A stretch of DNA of 64,000 nucleotides from Bin5 sp965232575. Its GTDB lineage: Bacteria > Chloroflexota > Anaerolineae > Caldilineales > Caldilineaceae. The position numbers and the translations under genes are program-made. Location: the NCBI GenBank assembly GCA_965232575.1, contig CBDDPZ010000007.1:62001-126000 (forward strand), written 5' to 3'. Under the pieces are notes generated by a model, which ran no database searches, was not told the origin of the DNA, and saw only the letters and a list, made by a program, of their open reading frames with translations. The first letter of the stretch is position 1, and each line of letters begins with the position of its first letter. Shown piece after piece: positions 39,655 through 54,721 of this stretch.

Positions 39655-39955
39655 ATTCAGGTCCTGGTGGTGATGGGAAATGGGTAGGGTCGGTTAAGTG
39701 GTAGTTTACAGCATGTTGGGCGGTACCGGCATATAGGGGAGTTTGGGAATGGGATGTTGCCTCACCTGGACGATTAGAAGTTAGCTAAATTGACCTTTAT
39801 CTGCCTTGCAGAGTAGGATCAGTGCAGGAAGGGCAGCCTTCAGCTATCAAGTCTCATTGCATCCTTTTAGCATCTGCTGATCGCTTGCCCTGCCGATAAG
39901 AACCAACACTTGACCAGCAGGAGATGGTAGTCAGTGTTTTCTTTGGGGATATGAA
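39655..39955. other. Intergenic boundary before the defence island
   Basis: About 300 bp without recognised genes or structures. A purine-rich GGGGATATGAA precedes the ATPase ATG. Confidence 0.4.
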
Positions 39956-41236
39956 ATGGCCAAGATACAAGGTTTCCGAGTCAGAAATTTCAAAGTTCTC
40001 AAAGATGTGACTTTGGGTCGCCTGTGGAGCCAACAAAAGAACCAGCCGCTCACCGAGATGACAGCGGTCATTGGTAAGAACGGCGTCGGCAAGAGCGCCC
40101 TGTTCGACGCCTTTGGGTTTTTGGCTGACGCCCTTAGGGCGGGAGTCGAGGATGCATGCGATGCACGCGGGCGCGGCGGCTTCGAGCGGATTCGGTCGCA
40201 GGGCGAAACCGGTCCTATTGAGTTCGATGTATATTATAAACAACATGGCAACGCCCGGCCGATCACTTATGAGATCGCCATTGATGCGGACGAATCAGGA
40301 CGTCCCTATGTGTTACGTGAACGGCTACGGCAAAGACGAAGAGGTCAGAAGTACGGTCGTCCGTTTTCTTTCCTGATGCTCAACTCAGGAAAGGGAGTTG
40401 CATGGAAGGGTGAACAAGAAGGGTATGAGGTTGATGAAAGCAAAGTGTGGACAGACATTGAAGAGTTGCTAACGTTTCTCACTCTAGAGGAATCGAGCGA
40501 GACCGAGATTATAGAACTGGAAGATCAGCGCAGGCTAGGTATCGCTACGCTTGGCGCTTTGAAACAGCACCCTCGAATCTCAGATTTTCGACGTTTCATC
40601 GAGGGGTGGTATCTCAGCTATTTCACCCCGGACGCAGCGCGAAGTCTGCCGCTAGCTGGTCCCCAACCCCATCTCAGTATCCACGGCGATAACCTTGGCA
40701 ACGTCGTGCAGTTCATGGAACGCGAACATCCGCGTCGTTTTAAGAGCATTCTAGATGGGATCGCCACCAAAATTCCCGGCATAAATCGGATCGATACGGA
40801 AAAGACCAGTGACGGCCGACTGCTTCTCAGATTTAATGACAAAGGCTTTGAGGATCCATTCTATGCCCAGCAAATGTCCGATGGGACGCTGAAAGTCTTC
40901 GCTTATCTGCTGCTGCTCGAAGATCCAACACCCCCACCATTTCTCTGCATCGAAGAGCCTGAGAACGGCCTCTATCACAAGCTGCTGGAGACCTTGGCCT
41001 ATGAGTTCCGCCAGCACGCCAGCGGGCCAAGAGGCGGTTCGCAGGTATTCGTCACGACCCATCAGCCCTACTTTGTTGACGCGCTTGACCCACAGGAGGT
41101 CTGGACACTGGAAAAAGGCGCGGACGGTTTCTCGACTATCCGTCGAGCTAGCGAAGAGTCCATTGTAAACAACTTGGTTGCGGAGGGGCTGCCGTTAGGT
41201 GGCCTCTGGTACAGCGACTATCTTGATCCGAGGTAA
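39956..41236 (+). CDS. AAA_21/RecF-like ATPase of an ATPase-TOPRIM pair
   Basis: 426 aa. N-terminal strand FRVRNFKVLKDV, Walker A GKNGVGKSALFD (about residue 41), and a helical insertion of about 200 residues. The ABC-like signature is QMSDGTLKVFAYLL (about 304-317), Walker B FLCIEEPENGLY (about 330), H-loop VFVTTHQPYFVDAL. This is the OLD/AbiEii-like SMC ATPase group, often found in antiphage systems with a TOPRIM or DUF4276 partner. The next gene is such a partner, 4 bp after the stop. First gene of the island. Confidence 0.85.
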   Translation: MAKIQGFRVRNFKVLKDVTLGRLWSQQKNQPLTEMTAVIGKNGVGKSALFDAFGFLADALRAGVEDACDARGRGGFERIRSQGETGPIEFDVYYKQHGNARPITYEIAIDADESGRPYVLRERLRQRRRGQKYGRPFSFLMLNSGKGVAWKGEQEGYEVDESKVWTDIEELLTFLTLEESSETEIIELEDQRRLGIATLGALKQHPRISDFRRFIEGWYLSYFTPDAARSLPLAGPQPHLSIHGDNLGNVVQFMEREHPRRFKSILDGIATKIPGINRIDTEKTSDGRLLLRFNDKGFEDPFYAQQMSDGTLKVFAYLLLLEDPTPPPFLCIEEPENGLYHKLLETLAYEFRQHASGPRGGSQVFVTTHQPYFVDALDPQEVWTLEKGADGFSTIRRASEESIVNNLVAEGLPLGGLWYSDYLDPR

Positions 41237-41240
41237 GCGG

Positions 41241-41906
41241 ATGCATTTTGACATATTCGTCGAAGATCAGTCGGGCAAGAAAGTGCTCGATATACTGATC
41301 CCTAAGATCATCAACGCGCGAAATTCCTTCAAGGTTAGAAGCTATAAAGGAATCGGCCACATTCCTAAGAACCTTACGCAAAGTGCCAATGCCAGCACGC
41401 GTCTTCTCCTAAACCAACTCCCACAAATTCTCAGGGCATATGGAAAGGATTACGCGAACCGTCCTCCTAACAGTCCGGCGGCGGTAATCGTGGTTTGCGA
41501 CTTGGACAATAAGTGTCTGAAGACATTTCGCCAGGAACTCTTCGCCGTGCTCAATGCATGCAATCCTAAGCCGGAAACTCGTTTCTGCATCGCTATCGAA
41601 GAAGGCGAAGCTTGGCTGCTCGGCGACATCCCCGCAATTAAGAAGGCGTATCCGCGGGCTAGAGACACCCTATTGAATGGATACAAAAATGACTCGATTT
41701 GCAGGACATGGGAACTTCTGGCCGACGCAGTAGTCAGGGGTGGATCCACCGCTCTCAAAAAGAGGGGATGGCAAGCAGTGGGCAGGGAGAAGTCGAACTG
41801 GGCGACAAGGATTACCCCGTTAATGAATGTGGAAAAGAACGCTTCGCCGAGCTTTTGCTACTTCCGGGAAAAGTTGCGCGAGTTGACAACGGCCGGAAAT
41901 GTATGA
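41241..41906 (+). CDS. DUF4276-like (TOPRIM-type) partner protein
   Basis: 221 aa. FDIFVEDQSGKKVLDIL (acidic Glu near residue 8), AVIVVCDLDNK (DxD) and CIAIEEGEAWLLGD match the DUF4276 pattern, which has a TOPRIM-like fold. Together with the preceding ATPase it resembles ATPase-TOPRIM abortive-infection pairs (architecture as in OLD, PARIS or AbiL; no claim of identity to any of these). Start at 41241 with AGGTAAG upstream; the frame opens at 41199 inside the ATPase gene. Confidence 0.75.
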   Translation: MHFDIFVEDQSGKKVLDILIPKIINARNSFKVRSYKGIGHIPKNLTQSANASTRLLLNQLPQILRAYGKDYANRPPNSPAAVIVVCDLDNKCLKTFRQELFAVLNACNPKPETRFCIAIEEGEAWLLGDIPAIKKAYPRARDTLLNGYKNDSICRTWELLADAVVRGGSTALKKRGWQAVGREKSNWATRITPLMNVEKNASPSFCYFREKLRELTTAGNV

Positions 41907-41955
41907 AGAAGGAAAGGAGAAAGAGCACACAGTCTCGACGATTGGGACAGCAGCT

Positions 41956-45534
<3,579 letters not shown>

Positions 45535-45576
45535 TGGGCCTTATAGCGAAACGCAAGGTTCAAGGATGAATGTCAT

Positions 45577-45613
45577 TTGACAGAATTATCAAAATATGTT
45601 ACCATTTTGGTAA
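45577..45613 (+). promoter_or_regulatory. Promoter and probable operator of the higBA module
   Basis: TTGACA (45577-45582), 17-bp spacer, TACCAT (45600-45605). A perfect inverted repeat TTACC-ATTTT-GGTAA (45599-45613) overlaps the -10, positioned for autorepression by the HigA antitoxin. Confidence 0.6.
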
Positions 45614-45644
45614 TGAAAAATACCTGTTCCAACCGGGCAGGCAC

Positions 45645-45992
45645 ATGGAAATTTCGTTCAGAACTCGTAAACTCGCGAAAGTCTTTAACTCGGAAAAGAC
45701 ACTCAGAAGAGAATACGGGGACCGCGAGGCCCGCACAATCATAACTCGTCTTGCAGTTCTGCAGGACGCCGAGACGCTGGCGGAGGCGCCGACAACGCCG
45801 CCGGACCGAATGCACCAGCTTACAGGCAACCGCGACGAGCAGTATGCCGTGTACCTTGTCCACCCCTACAGGTTGGTTTTCGAGCCAGATCATGATCCGC
45901 TGCCACGCAAAGAGGACGGTGGGATCGACCTGGAGCGGGTGACTGCTATCACGATTATGGAAGTGGTCGACTATCATCCAAAGTCATCGTAA
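45645..45992 (+). CDS. higB: HigB/RelE-superfamily toxin
   Basis: 115 aa. MEISFRTRKLAKVFNS at the N-terminus, a helical REYGDREARTIITRLAVL, RMHQLTGNRDEQYAVYL and YRLVFEPDHDPLP, then a C-terminal strand ITIMEVVDYH. This is the HigB/RelE fold of ribosome-dependent mRNA interferases. The longer frame from 45570 starts inside the promoter, so 45645 is used. The antitoxin follows 76 bp downstream: toxin-first order as in higBA. Confidence 0.8.
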   Translation: MEISFRTRKLAKVFNSEKTLRREYGDREARTIITRLAVLQDAETLAEAPTTPPDRMHQLTGNRDEQYAVYLVHPYRLVFEPDHDPLPRKEDGGIDLERVTAITIMEVVDYHPKSS

Positions 45993-46068
45993 TGGAGCAC
46001 GACGCCGTGTTCATGGCCGCAACCGTGGTCATCGAAGTGACTGTCTATCACTGAAGGAGAACAATGGC

Positions 46069-47160
46069 ATGGTTACAAAAACCTATCCGTACCAGCCCGA
46101 CTATGCGGCGCCGCCGGGATGGGTCTTGGAGGAGCGGCTGGAAGCGAATGGAATCTCGCAGGCCGAGTTTGCGCGACGATGCGGACGCTCTCCCAAGTTC
46201 ATCAGCGAGATTATTGCCGGAAAGGCCCCCGTAGAAGCGAAGACCGCGCTTCAATTCGAAAAAGTCTTGGGGGTCAGCGCAAACATCTGGCTCGGCATCG
46301 AGAAACGCTACCGGCTGCACCAGATGAGAGAAGTCGAGTCACGGGAAGCCGAAGCGTCCGCTGATTGGGCGCGCGGCTTTTCCGTCAGTGAACTGGCAAA
46401 GCGGGGCGTTATCCAAAAAGTAACGTCGCCTGGCGAAAAGGTAACTGAACTGTTGACTTTTTTTGGCGTGGCGTCGATAGAGGCGTGGAATACCAGGTAC
46501 GAGGCAACTGCCGTTGCCTACCGGCAATCGCCGAGCTTTGAGAGCAAGAAGCCCGATCTGACTGCCTGGCTTCGGCTAGTGGAGATTGAGGCCGAAACAC
46601 AGTCGTTAGACGGCTACGACAGGTCTGCCTTTCTCAGGGCTTTGAAAGGCATAAGGCAGTTGACGCGCGTGGAGATCCCCCAAGCGCTCGAAGACGCACA
46701 GCAGCTTTGCAACGAGGCGGGTGTTGCCCTTGTATGGGTCAAGCCGTTGCCGGAAGCGCGCGTGAGTGGGGCTGCTTGGTGGCTTGGATCCCGCAAGCCT
46801 GTGATCGCGCTGAGCGCCCGTCACAAGTCAGACGACCATCTCTGGTTCAGCCTGTTCCATGAGGCAGCGCATATCTACCTTCACAGCAAGAAAAATGTAT
46901 TCGTTGACTGGGGCAATGGCGACATGGATGCCGAGGAGGCAGAGGCAAACGCTTGGGCGGCGCGATTCTTGGTGTCATCATCTGACTGGATGCGTTTCCT
47001 CGAAACCTCAAACCTCGGCGCGCTAGACGTTCAACGATTCGCCGAAGAGCAAGGCATTGCGCCGGGCATTGTCGTTGGGAGGCTGCAACATGAAGGGCAT
47101 CTGGCTTGGGGGAACCGTCTGAACGGATTGAAGGTACGGCTGAAGTGGACCGACGACTGA
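46069..47160 (+). CDS. higA: HigA-type antitoxin fused to ImmA/IrrE metallopeptidase
   Basis: 363 aa. N-terminal XRE-type HTH (ISQAEFARRCGRSPKFISEI, about 27-46; VLGVSANIWLGIE after it) as in HigA. The C-terminal two-thirds is an ImmA/IrrE (COG2856) domain with zinc motif LFHEAAHIYLH (HExxH, His264-His268) and the distal Glu in EAEANAWAARFL. Classic HigA is about 100 aa, so the fusion gives DNA binding plus a protease. The protease could control its own turnover or cleave a repressor. GAAGGAGA lies 9 nt upstream of the ATG at 46069. Confidence 0.82.
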   Translation: MVTKTYPYQPDYAAPPGWVLEERLEANGISQAEFARRCGRSPKFISEIIAGKAPVEAKTALQFEKVLGVSANIWLGIEKRYRLHQMREVESREAEASADWARGFSVSELAKRGVIQKVTSPGEKVTELLTFFGVASIEAWNTRYEATAVAYRQSPSFESKKPDLTAWLRLVEIEAETQSLDGYDRSAFLRALKGIRQLTRVEIPQALEDAQQLCNEAGVALVWVKPLPEARVSGAAWWLGSRKPVIALSARHKSDDHLWFSLFHEAAHIYLHSKKNVFVDWGNGDMDAEEAEANAWAARFLVSSSDWMRFLETSNLGALDVQRFAEEQGIAPGIVVGRLQHEGHLAWGNRLNGLKVRLKWTDD

Positions 47161-47245
47161 GATCGAACGTATGGAGTGTTTGCCTGTGTTGGAAGGCGAA
47201 CCTATGCATTAGGTCAAAACGTTATCGCAAGACCAATAGACGCAA

Positions 47246-47300
47246 AAAAGAGACGCCCCCACAAGGGGGACGTCGGGCCAACGATGCTATCGTTGGGGTG
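47246..47300 (-). repeat. GACGTCCCCC hairpin element, copy 1
   Basis: Minus strand: CCAACGAT-AGC-ATCGTTGG palindrome, then stem GACGTCCCCC / GGGGGCGTC with TTGT loop, then TCTTTTTT, a terminator-like end. The same order of sequence recurs near 59673-59705. It reads against the flanking plus-strand genes, so a role as their terminator is unlikely. Confidence 0.6.
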
Positions 47301-47439
47301 GTGTTGATACTGTAAACTATGCTCAATTGACCTGTCAAGAATGGCCTCGTTAATTTCACGAACAGCCAACTGCCCAATCAGATCACCAAACCCGACGGTT
47401 ACGTGTTGACGCGGCCGCCCTTTTGGAACTGAGGTAGAT

Positions 47440-48702
<1,263 letters not shown>

Positions 48703-49528
48703 CTCGTCAACTCTGGTGGCACTGAATGACCTTTTCTGACTTAGTGGGCGAAGCGCGTGAACGCATCCGTCTCGACGCGGTGGCCGCTGGCCTGCCGGAC
48801 GATGGCGTTCCTCTGCGCGAGGGGGGCGCCGGGGCGACCGCGTATGCCGAGGCAGTAAGCGTGTACTTGGCTTTTGCAGTGGAGCAGAGCCGCTGATAGC
48901 GGTTGTACAACGCCTTTGCGACTTGGCAAAGCGTGGGCGACTCAAGTCGCCCACGCTTTTGCAAGACAAGCTATTCCAATGGTATGGGATTTCGCTGAAG
49001 TGAATGTATTCTCCACTTCAACACAGAATTGGATGGCCCAAATCACTTGGGTAACTAAAGTAATTCAAGCCCTCCCATCATGTGGGCAAACTAGCGTTGA
49101 ATACCTGCAATTCGAACGCCACTTCAAGCCACGCATCCCGCATTTAAGGGAGGTTTCTGAAGCTCAACAGGTAATTGTCCACTGATCCTCCATACTATGA
49201 CAACGTTCCCTATGCCGATCTATCCGATTTCTTTTATATTTGGCTTACGGCTCTCGTTGACGAGTCGTCTATCCTAACCTATTTGCAACGTCTAGCGGTC
49301 CCAAAATCTGAAGAATTGGTAGCTGCGCCTTACCGACATGGGGGTAAAGAGAAAGCGGAATCGTTCTTTCTTGATGGAATGGAAAGAGCAATGCGGCGTC
49401 TGAACGCTTATGCAGACCAACTAGTCTACATCCAAGCTGTCCGTCACTATTACGCCTTTAAGCAGTCTGAGAAAAAGGGATTCCGGCATCACCAGCACCG
49501 GTTGGGAAACTTTCTTGATGCCGCGTAA
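48703..49528 (+). pseudogene. DUF1156 methyltransferase, scrambled middle part
   Basis: Consecutive pieces of the same protein in different frames. LVALNDLF lies near 48706-48735, SDLVGEARERIRLDAVAAGL to YLAFAVEQSR at 48735-48895, and FARQAIPMVWDFAEVN and onward at 48955-49182. STDPPYYDNVPYADLSDFFY (motif IV DPPY) follows at 49178-49528, ending with YYAFKQSEKKG. About 70 bp between the second and third pieces does not match. This part is AT-richer than both flanks, suggesting recombination or insertion before decay. Confidence 0.7.
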
Positions 49529-49599
49529 TTGATGCAGGATTTGACCGTTAGCGGTACCTGGCCGATACGCACGGAACGTGGCAGCAATCGTTCGGTAGC

Positions 49600-50385
49600 A
49601 TGGGCTCTAACGCTCTCGCTTCCAGCATCGTACTCGCATGCCGTCCGCGCCCCGCCGACGCGCCGATGGCAACCCGCCGCGAGTTCGTTGACGCGCTCAA
49701 AGAGGAACTGCCTGAAGCCCTGGGCGCCATGCAGGCGGGCAACATCGCGCCGGTGGACCTCGCGCAGGCCGCCATCGGTCCCGGCATGGCCGTCTTCAGC
49801 CGCTATACCCGCGTCCTCGACGTCAAAGGCGACTCCCTCACCGTGCGCGAAGCCCTCTCGCTCATCAACGAGACCCTGGAAGAGACCCTCGCCGAACAGG
49901 AAGGCGACTTCGACGCCGACACGCGCTGGGCCGTGGCCTGGTTCGAACAGGCCAGCTTCAACCAGGACGAGTTCGGCATCGCCGAAACGCTCTCCAAGGC
50001 CAAGAACACCAGCGTCGCCGGCATGATCCAGGCCGGCATCCTCAACGCCGGCGGCGGCAAGGCGCGTCTGCTGCGTCCTGATGAGCTGCCCGACGACTGG
50101 GACCCCGAAACCGACAGCCGCCGCACCATCTGGGAGATCGTGCACCATCTGATCCGCGCGCATAACCAGTCCGGCGAGGTCGGGGCCGCAAAATTGCTGG
50201 CCAAGCTCTCGGCTGACGCTGAGTCCGCGCGCGAGCTCGCCTACCATCTCTACCGCGTCTGCGAACAGAAGAACCGCGCCCAGGAAGCCCTGGGGTATAA
50301 TGCCCTCGTGCAGAGCTGGCCTGAGATCGCCCGGTTGGCCCGCGATCGCCCGTGGGCCGAACAGGCAACCTACCTGCCTGACTAA
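49600..50385 (+). pseudogene. DUF1156 methyltransferase, C-terminal part
   Basis: 261 aa open frame beginning with SNALASSIVLACRPRPADAP, the strand after motif VIII in DUF1156 methylases, then AAIGPGMAVFSRYTRVLDV and EGDFDADTRWAVAWFEQ. It is separated from the middle part by two frame changes (GTWPIRTERGSN lies in another frame at 49555-49600). It cannot be functional alone since it lacks SAM-binding and catalytic motifs. Confidence 0.72.
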
Positions 50386-50399
50386 GGCTCGTTGACATG

Positions 50400-50545
50400 T
50401 GTCAGAACGCGGACAAAAAGATGTTCTTAGCGCCCCTTGGTGTCCCTTCGTGGATCAACAAAAAGGTGTTCTCCGCGTGACTCCGCGGACAAAAAGGTGT
50501 TCTTCGCGTCTCTTCGTGGCCCTTCGTGGATAAAAAAGATGTTCC
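50400..50545 (+). repeat. Degenerate CTTCGTGG/AAAAAG tandem repeats
   Basis: Four imperfect copies of a unit like GGACAAAAAGGTGTTCTTCGCG, interspersed with CCCTTCGTGG. Related sequence recurs at 58380-58500. Noncoding. Confidence 0.55.
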
Positions 50546-50568
50546 CCGGCGCGCCTGCGATCAAAAAG

Positions 50569-50718
50569 CGGCTACGCGGCGCCGCCAACCGCTGGAGCGA
50601 CGTCGACCTGCTCGTCGTCATGGAGGAGGTAGCGGACAAACGCCGCGCCGCGGTCGCGATGAGCCGCGTGTTGGCCGACCTGCCGGTCAGCAAAGATATC
50701 ATCGTGACGACGAAGTCT
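50569..50718 (+). pseudogene. Nucleotidyltransferase (MNT-type) remnant
   Basis: RWSDVDLLVVMEEVADKRRA and VLADLPVSKDIIVTTK match the GSxxxxxSDxDLLV core of minimal nucleotidyltransferases (antitoxin-type MNT), but the upstream Gly-Ser loop and the downstream half are missing. Flanked by noncoding repeats on the left and an unrelated minus-strand gene on the right. Confidence 0.55.
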
Positions 50719-50798
50719 CAGGATTTCCCCAACAGGCATATTTGGTGGCACTATTCGCATTTCCCCGCACGCTCGCAACACCGAAATTGGTTCGCCCT

Positions 50799-50997
50799 TC
50801 ATTGTCCCCCCGTGTTGCGTTCTTTGCCCTTGCGCCAGTCGTGTAGTTGTTGTGGCGAGGTTGACGTGAGTATATGCGCCACTTCTTCTGGCGTATAGGG
50901 CGTATTGTCAGGCTTAGTTGGCAGCGTCTTTGGCGGTCGCCCGCGTGTTCGCTTGGGTTGCTTCTTTTTTTGGGTTGGGTTTCGTAGGCTTATCCAT
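50799..50997 (-). pseudogene. Small AT-hook-like protein with homopolymer frameshift
   Basis: ATG at 50997 reads MDKPTKPNPKK and enters an A7 run (T7 at 50965-50971). With A6 the frame continues KQPKRTRGRPPKTLPT, then PYTPEEVAHILTSTSPQQLH and ends DWRKGKERNTGG to a stop at 50799. RGRPPK is an AT-hook-like motif. With A7 the frame ends at once. Unknown family, 65 aa if repaired. Either a one-base sequencing error or a mutated small DNA-binding gene. Confidence 0.45.
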
Positions 50998-51048
50998 AAT
51001 ATGGTATTATCACCCTTCTGTTAATTTGTCAGTTTCTTTTTGTATAAA

Positions 51049-51080
51049 GGAACCCCTGCGTTGATTGGCGCAGGGGTTCT
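51049..51080 (-). terminator. Rho-independent terminator of cassette 2
   Basis: Minus strand: stem AACCCCTGCG / CGCAGGGGTT with an 8-nt loop followed by CCTTT. It lies 34 bp beyond the membrane-protein stop, as in cassette 1. Confidence 0.7.
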
Positions 51081-51113
51081 GTGTTGTCCATCTAAATGGC
51101 AATTGGGTGATTG

Positions 51114-51344
51114 TCAATCTTTTCGATTCAGAAGAGCAGCTACCCATATTGCCAGAACAAATAAGAGGGCGATGTAAAATGATTCTAGCCAACTACGGAA
51201 GATTCCGTTGGGCAAACTGAGAAGACCAATTGCCACATCAGAAGTAAGGTAGTAGATAGCTAGAGCTACAGTTATGGCGATGAACGTGTGGGCACTGTGT
51301 CTCTTCCCAAGCTGTGTTCGAAAAGACCATACTGACTTCCTCAT
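51114..51344 (-). CDS. Small two-helix membrane protein, cassette copy 2
   Basis: 76 aa homologue of 25629-25862: basic start (MRKSVWSFRTQLGKRHSAH), two hydrophobic helices and the same C-terminus ALLNRKD. AGGAGGG precedes the ATG, which lies 9 bp after the stop of the cysteine-rich gene. Unknown function; pairing is conserved. Confidence 0.65.
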   Translation of the reverse strand: MRKSVWSFRTQLGKRHSAHTFIAITVALAIYYLTSDVAIGLLSLPNGIFRSWLESFYIALLFVLAIWVAALLNRKD

Positions 51345-51353
51345 CGTACCCTC

Positions 51354-51740
51354 CTAATCCCCACAAGGGACAGTGGTACATACTCGTTTCTTGCTCTTGC
51401 ACCAGTCCCAGTCAACGCACGTGTTTTGAACTTTGATCCTCTCACAGACCTTCATGGACCCGATGACAGGAACCAAGCCACATATTGCGGCGATTCTCCA
51501 ATCAGATATTTTGCAAGCCTTCCCGACTACGTAGGCCACAACAGCAGGGACATACTTACATACTTCCTTCCATCCCCAACAAGGCTTTTCGACCGGGCCA
51601 GCCTGACACTTCATCTCGCAGTTTTGGCAGTTGCCAGCATAGAAGCCCCCTTCACATGCTTCAGGGCTAATCTCTGTCCATCCAGGGACAAGATCATCCG
51701 CAGTTGTCTTGTTGCTGGCAAAAGCTGTTTCTGCAACCAT
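51354..51740 (-). CDS. Cysteine-rich secreted-type protein, cassette copy 2
   Basis: 128 aa from ATG at 51740; same thirteen cysteines as copy 1 (YAGNCQNCEMKC, EKPCWGWKEVC, NTCVDWDWC, KRVCTTVPC). The real initiation signal lies upstream. AGGAGGG and ATG at 51836 begin MRRVVIAVCIACVISATIVAE, a clear signal peptide. That frame then meets TAA TAG inside a 45-bp duplication. Removing the 45 bp restores an intact leader with cleavage site AFA-S in frame with this protein. As it stands the product would start at MVAETAFAS without the hydrophobic core. Confidence 0.6.
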   Translation of the reverse strand: MVAETAFASNKTTADDLVPGWTEISPEACEGGFYAGNCQNCEMKCQAGPVEKPCWGWKEVCKYVPAVVAYVVGKACKISDWRIAAICGLVPVIGSMKVCERIKVQNTCVDWDWCKSKKRVCTTVPCGD

Positions 51741-51796
51741 AGTTGCAGAAATATTTCCCTATTAAGGAAAAGTTTCTGCAACTATGGTTGCAGAAA
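51728..51796. repeat. 45-bp palindromic duplication in the leader of cassette 2
   Basis: Two 24-bp palindromes (TTTCTGCAAC, 4-nt centre, GTTGCAGAAA) at 51728-51751 and 51773-51796, complements of each other. They flank a short TTTCC...GGAAA hairpin. The whole 69 bp is nearly self-complementary. Its second half carries the TAA TAG that interrupts the signal peptide. Confidence 0.7.
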
Positions 51797-51861
51797 TCAC
51801 GCACGCGATACATACAGCAATTACGACTCTTCGCATGGTGCCCTCCTATAGGAAAAATATC

Positions 51862-51913
51862 TGACCAAAGCGGTCATTGTGAGTAGTCTAGCATATCGGG
51901 AAACAAGATGCAA
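51862..51913 (-). promoter_or_regulatory. Promoter and dyad upstream of cassette 2
   Basis: Minus strand TTGCAT (51913-51908), 17-bp spacer, TAGACT (51890-51885). A perfect dyad TGACC-AAAGC-GGTCA (51862-51876) sits at the predicted transcription start and could be an operator or leader hairpin. Confidence 0.5.
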
Positions 51914-52010
51914 ACACAATTTGGGCGTCTTGATCTCTCATGTGAATCTTCCAGAAAATGTCAGATTTTTTGCTGTTTTGCCTCTAGTGCGAAACGTGAT
52001 AAGCTGATTG

Positions 52011-52073
52011 TAACCACAGTGAGCAGTATCTAACTACAGTGAGAAACTCGATGAGGGGGCGCATTGCGCCCCC
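52011..52073 (+). repeat. Direct repeats and hairpin
   Basis: TAAC[CT]ACAGTGAG occurs at 52011-52023 and 52031-52043 (20-bp period), followed by an 8-bp hairpin GGGGGCGC-ATT-GCGCCCCC (52055-52073) and TTGTT. The repeats could bind a regulator; the hairpin looks like a terminator. No gene immediately upstream accounts for it. Confidence 0.45.
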
Positions 52074-52193
52074 TTGTTGGCAGTTAGATAAATGTGTTCG
52101 CTGTGGTGGCAACCATTCATCAGTTTCCACCGAGAGGGTACCCCCATGTCACAGACTTAGCAGGAGCCAAGCGTTAGTGAACTGATTTACGGG

Positions 52194-52412
52194 TTGAACG
52201 AAACGATGGTTGGTAAGTTCGAAGCCCTAAGCGCACGTGTCGATAGGTTAGAGTCCACTCTTACGGATGATGCCCTCGCTTTATCCGGTGTACAAGAGGC
52301 ACTCATAATGGGTCTGCAACAACAACTGCAACCTGAGCCTGCTGAATTGTCGGAGTGGTTCAATGAACCAATCAACTGGATGATCATGCACGTATATACG
52401 ATGCTGTGGTAA
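52194..52412 (+). CDS. Small acidic coiled-coil protein, unknown
   Basis: 72 aa from TTG at 52194 (or 68 aa from ATG at 52206). FEALSARVDRLESTLTDDA is a heptad-like coiled coil; the rest is Glu/Gln rich and ends WMIMHVYTMLW. No family recognised and no strong ribosome site. It precedes a truncated ATPase and may be a real small gene or chance. Confidence 0.3.
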   Translation: MNETMVGKFEALSARVDRLESTLTDDALALSGVQEALIMGLQQQLQPEPAELSEWFNEPINWMIMHVYTMLW

Positions 52413-52461
52413 TTGTCAAAACAAAACGGGAATGACCCGTTGGCTCTTACTCAAACTGTAA

Positions 52462-52773
52462 GTGACAACATGCAGGACTTGCTGCGCATCAAGGCGGAAT
52501 CTCCTCATCGACGAAGCGGAGAACGGGATTCACCATTCCGTGCAGCGAGACTACTGGCGCATGGTGTTGCAGACCGCCCACGAAAGCAATGTACAGGTCT
52601 TCGCAACGACGCACAGTTGGGATTGCGTCCGGGGCTTCGCCCGGGCGGCTGTGGAAAATGAAAACGTCGAAGGCGTGCTGGTCCGCCTCGAAAAGGAGGA
52701 AGGGCTGCGCGCCGTCCGCTACTCCGAAGAGAACCGTAAAATTGCAGCCGATCAGACAATAGAGGTCAGGTGA
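52462..52773 (+). pseudogene. Truncated AAA_21-type ATPase, C-terminal remnant
   Basis: LLIDEAENGIHHSVQRDYWR (Walker B region), NVQVFATTHSWDCVRGF (H-loop) and a C-terminal RLEKEEGLRAVRYSEE are the last 90 residues of an OLD/AAA_21-type ATPase. The Walker A half is absent. A second, unrelated trace of the kind of ATPase seen at 39956. Confidence 0.65.
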
Positions 52774-52836
52774 ATCCATGCAAGAAGTAGCATGGCTGCG
52801 GACGCTATTCCATTGACAACCACAAGCGAGTAACTC

Positions 52837-54693
<1,857 letters not shown>

Positions 54694-54721
54694 TCTCGGC
54701 CGCCACAACACCTGTCGCCGC

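Noticed and set aside
39956..41906. Naming the ATPase-DUF4276 pair as PARIS or AbiL
   Set aside because: Only the overall architecture is shared; no diagnostic residue was seen that assigns it to a named system.
50965..50971. A7 run considered as a programmed frameshift site
   Set aside because: The needed shift is +1 (or loss of one A), not the -1 expected at an A-AAA-AAG type slippery site, and no stimulatory hairpin is obvious.
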